Source: Polaromonas sp. (lineage in GTDB: Bacteria; Pseudomonadota; Gammaproteobacteria; Burkholderiales; Burkholderiaceae_C). From it: a stretch of 15,407 bases of DNA. The DNA lies in assembly GCA_028292345.1 (NCBI GenBank), contig JAQGMN010000260.1, positions 1 to 15,407 of the forward strand, in the 5' to 3' direction. Under the pieces are notes generated by a model, which saw only the letters and a list, made by a program, of their open reading frames with translations, was not told the origin of the DNA and ran no database searches. Position 1 is the stretch's first letter. The number at the start of each line of letters is the position of its first letter. Below are positions 14,001 to 15,407 of the stretch, in pieces. The position numbers and the translations under genes were made by a program.

Positions 14001-15102
14001 GGACGGCACCCGGATGCGCATCGACGAGTTCACCCTTCAGGGCGCAGGCGAAAAAGACACCGGCGGCCGCCTGACGGCCCAGGGAGAAGCGGGCTGGATC
14101 GGCGGGAAGCCGCAGGTTCAGCTTGACGCCAAATTGCAGCGGCTGCGCGCCAGCATCCGCACCGACCGTCAACTGACGGTGTCGGGTGATGTCCAGGCCA
14201 GCCTCAAGGGCAACGAGGCCGAACTCACGGGCAAGCTCCTCATCGACCAGGCACGCATCCTGCTGCCTGAAGAAGGCACGCCGCAACTGGGCGACGATGT
14301 GGTGGTGCGTACCGCCAGCGGTGCGGCGGCAGGCCAGAAGGCGCCCGAGAAAACCAGCACCGAAACGGCCGACAAGGCGGCACGCCCGCTCAAGCTGGCC
14401 GTCGAGATCGACCTGGGACGCGATTTCCAGATTCAGGGCAAGGGCATTGACACGCGGATCCGGGGCACGCTGGCACTCAGCGGCAACTCGCTGACCGATC
14501 CGCGCCTGCTGGGCACGGTCAGGACGGCCGGCGGGCAGTACCGCGCCTATGGCCAGCGCCTCGATGTCGAACAGGGCCTGATCCGCTTCACCGGGGCCAT
14601 TGACAACCCGACGCTCGACATCCTGGCCGTGCGCCCCAACCTGACACAGCGCGTTGGCGTGCAAATCACCGGGACGGCCCTGCTGCCCAGCGTTCGGCTG
14701 TATGCGCAACCCGAACTGCCGGACGCTGAAAAGCTGTCGTGGCTGGTCGTGGGCCGGGCATCGGCCTCGGGCGGCGCAGAGGCAGCCTTGCTGCAACAGG
14801 CTGCGCTTGCGCTGCTGGGGAGCAAGAGCGGGGGGATGTCCGGCGGTCTGGCCGCGTCGCTGGGTCTGGACGAGTTGTCGTTCCGTGGCGCGTCGAGCAA
14901 TGCGGACGGCACGGCCTCCGGCGGCGCCGTCACGCTGGGCAAGCGCTTTTCACGAAATTTTTACGCAGCGTACGAACGCAGCATTTCGGGCGCACTCGGA
15001 ACGCTGTTTGTTTTTTACGATCTTTCGCAACGTTTCACCATCCGCGCCCAGGCGGGCCAGCAAAGCGCGGTGGACCTGATCTTCACCATCCCCTACGACT
15101 GA
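11068..15102 (+). CDS. tamB: Translocation and assembly module protein TamB (DUF490)
   Basis: This 1344-residue protein is anchored in the inner membrane by one N-terminal helix (about 24-47, ending ALWWWAG) and spans the periplasm as a long beta-taco or groove to reach TamA. The body is repetitive beta-structure with many Ala/Gln/Leu-rich strands, including the LKLDRIAAASVEVTDVRPP start typical of AsmA/TamB proteins. The C-terminal ~350 residues are the conserved TamB domain, with GTVRTAGGQYRAYGQRLDV, VRPNLTQRVGVQITGT, WLVVGRAS, the barrel-like ERSISGALGTLFVFYDLS and the ending AVDLIFTIPYD. Its ATG shares one base with the tamA stop, so the two are translationally coupled. Length is within the broad family range. 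It is the last gene before the tRNA cluster. Confidence 0.93.
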   Translation: MDAPDKTEGQPTAGARPARRWLKAAGWTGAGLVALAVGATGALWWWAGTEGSLAKGLRWVGQSQPLTFGQATGSLRAGGHIDQLHWQQDGITVDARDVSLAWQAWSLLQGTLKLDRIAAASVEVTDVRPPTPMPATPPNALGLPLRIALDEFTVGQFQFAGKTAFTASGIAGSYLYTGLQHQLDLKSVTVAKGRYSAKAALTASSPLTLDASLSGTLDAAFPNSAAVLPLAFQATAQGPLTELLVKAELQMTVPPAVGEKKPNPQPQASATARVMPWAAQPLPQADATFRDLDIAALLPDMPQTLLTGSASVRPLDTSSPAAPSAAMQAWTLQLKLANALPGPWDQQRLPLEQLDTQGEWRNGAAMVRSLRAQMAGGELLASGEWTQAPPAGETAAAAPAMPAQSWKLDATLRRINPAQLHTQLAPLPLDGKAEASGQGANLRFDASVRAVTGTNAAGSRPAPRTHSGQNNFLQQLRLRDASATGTWNPQQAGGTLALSALQVRTDDAELKGQLEVQPTAKAGQGMLDLNAPGLSAGFKGALRPTSGDGELQLRAGNAAQALGWLQKLPGMPAAALNASASGNAGLQARWQGGWQNPAVQATLDVPSLDWIAATPKPVARAGAAPAAPAAASPKLLKIRAVQATLAGRLSQAQLDAQGRVEIDQSRFALQLAGEGGRMQAAGNASAAFSGMPWQAVIRQLSLSVEQPALGAGAWRLATRSPLPLKWTTTRNGGAFEAGAGEAVLTAPASNASTAAPSQATLSWQPVRWRPGELVTAGKITGLPIAWAELFAGPQMKGAGLGGSLVFDGQWDAVLGNTLQLKASLARSSGDITVQAEGMQGNSARVAAGIRQARFSLETAGDALSLALVWDSERAGTASGHLRTRLVRAADGQGAVGGWLWPEDAPLGGQLRAQLPRIGVWSLLAPPGWRLRGSLGADIAISGTRAAPSLAGDLQANDLALRSVVDGIEFGKGRLRARLDGTRMRIDEFTLQGAGEKDTGGRLTAQGEAGWIGGKPQVQLDAKLQRLRASIRTDRQLTVSGDVQASLKGNEAELTGKLLIDQARILLPEEGTPQLGDDVVVRTASGAAAGQKAPEKTSTETADKAARPLKLAVEIDLGRDFQIQGKGIDTRIRGTLALSGNSLTDPRLLGTVRTAGGQYRAYGQRLDVEQGLIRFTGAIDNPTLDILAVRPNLTQRVGVQITGTALLPSVRLYAQPELPDAEKLSWLVVGRASASGGAEAALLQQAALALLGSKSGGMSGGLAASLGLDELSFRGASSNADGTASGGAVTLGKRFSRNFYAAYERSISGALGTLFVFYDLSQRFTIRAQAGQQSAVDLIFTIPYD

Positions 15103-15119
15103 ATTCATAAGAGCCGGCT

Positions 15120-15148
15120 TTCATCAATGCCCGTTCAGCGAATACAAT
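15120..15148 (+). promoter_or_regulatory. Probable promoter of tRNA-Arg(CCU)
   Basis: TTCATC (15120-15125) and TACAAT (15143-15148) are 17 bases apart. The expected transcript start, about 15155, leaves a short leader before the mature tRNA at 15177. Confidence 0.5.
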
Positions 15149-15176
15149 TCCGTCTCTTCGCCACTTGCCAAGACGT

Positions 15177-15251
15177 GTCGCCATAGTTCAACGGATAGAA
15201 CGAGTGCCTCCTAAGCGCTAGATACAGGTTCGATTCCTGTTGGTGACACCA
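15177..15251 (+). tRNA. tRNA-Arg (anticodon CCU)
   Basis: The cloverleaf closes fully. The acceptor GTCGCCA pairs with TGGTGAC with one G-U; D-arm GTTC/GAAC; anticodon stem AGTGC/GCGCT around CTCCTAA (anticodon CCT in DNA). The T-arm is ACAGG/CCTGT around TTCGATT. The discriminator A and the CCA end are encoded. It reads AGG codons, rare in this GC-rich genome. tRNA-Arg(CCU) genes are frequent integration targets, but nothing inserted is seen on the visible side. Confidence 0.95.
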
Positions 15252-15271
15252 ATCGACCACATCAGACCGTT

Positions 15272-15289
15272 GATTTCACCGAAGAAATC
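15272..15289. other. Small hairpin between the convergent tRNA genes
   Basis: GATTTC (15272-15277) pairs with GAAATC (15284-15289) around a six-base loop, immediately 3' of the tRNA-Pro CCA end. It could help 3' processing or termination of either tRNA transcript, but there is no U-run on either strand. Confidence 0.35.
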
Positions 15290-15366
15290 TGGTCGGGGTG
15301 AGAGGATTCGAACCTCCGGTCTCTACGTCCCGAACGTAGCGCTTTACCAGACTAAGCTACACCCCG
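15290..15366 (-). tRNA. tRNA-Pro (anticodon CGG)
   Basis: On the minus strand the acceptor CGGGGTG pairs with CACCCCG, followed by discriminator A and an encoded CCA (TGG at 15290-15292 on plus). The anticodon stem CTACG/CGTAG encloses TTCGGGA, giving anticodon CGG for CCG codons. The T-arm GGAGG/CCTCT with loop TTCGAAT is intact. It is 77 nt long and converges on tRNA-Arg with 38 bases between them. Confidence 0.95.
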
Positions 15367-15407
15367 ACTGGCCTTGACCCTCAGGAGCGCCTCACCAGCA
15401 ATTGGGA

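Noticed and set aside
11287..14796. A 1169-codon open frame antisense to tamB
   Set aside because: High-GC codon bias leaves the complementary frame free of stops. The translation is low-complexity, rich in Gln, Arg, Ala and Gly, and matches no family, while tamB is clearly coding.
15112..15119. AGCCGGCT self-complementary stretch after the tamB stop as a terminator
   Set aside because: It has no loop and no adequate U-run; it cannot form a standard intrinsic hairpin.
1..15407. Search by eye for CRISPR arrays, insertion sequences and phage genes
   Set aside because: No regularly spaced repeats, no transposase or integrase motifs and no phage structural genes were seen. Apart from vapBC, composition is even across the window.

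Overview
The window is GC-rich, densely packed chromosomal DNA from a betaproteobacterium. The protein families, the codon bias (long antisense shadow frames opposite every real gene), the DUF1841 gene, the c4-type cytochrome and the intergenic repeat style fit the Burkholderiales, most likely a Comamonadaceae member of the Polaromonas/Rhodoferax kind. The family placement is an inference; no 16S or other marker lies in the window.

Layout. Bases 1-725 are the 3' end of a KefC-type K+/H+ antiporter gene (RCK domain and tail). An ornithine cyclodeaminase/pyrroline-2-carboxylate reductase family gene follows (841-1785), flanked on both sides by related ~60 bp hairpin repeats (730-788 and 1896-1955). 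A TauE/SafE exporter gene (1958-2713, minus) and a TRIC/UPF0126 channel gene (2840-3481, plus) are divergent. A 73-residue two-TM protein (minus) is divergent from a DUF1841 gene (3972-4406). A strong bidirectional terminator (about 4451-4477) separates DUF1841 from a periplasmic dihaem c4-type cytochrome (4506-5183, minus). The cytochrome is divergent from a MoxR-type AAA+ ATPase (5317-6159).

From the MoxR ATPase onward everything reads rightward: a 77-residue glycine-rich membrane protein, a RimJ/RimL-type acetyltransferase, a VapBC toxin-antitoxin module behind a perfect 27-bp palindrome, a CoxE-like VWA protein (7823-9046), and then tamA (9068-11068) and tamB (11068-15102), which overlap by one base. 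The window closes with two convergent tRNA genes, Arg(CCU) on plus and Pro(CGG) on minus, both with encoded CCA.

How the genes relate. MoxR ATPases and CoxE-like VWA proteins normally work as a pair that remodels or matures a client enzyme. Here the pair is separated by 1.66 kb holding an acetyltransferase and a comparatively AT-rich vapBC cassette whose toxin gene overlaps the start of the VWA gene. TamA (outer membrane) and TamB (inner-membrane anchored, periplasm-spanning) form the translocation and assembly module. The left-hand genes are ordinary single-gene units for ion transport, amino-acid metabolism and respiration. I see no CRISPR array, prophage, insertion sequence or biosynthetic cluster. 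The least ordinary signals are the repeat pair, the split MoxR/VWA locus and several starts that sit directly behind a -10-like element.
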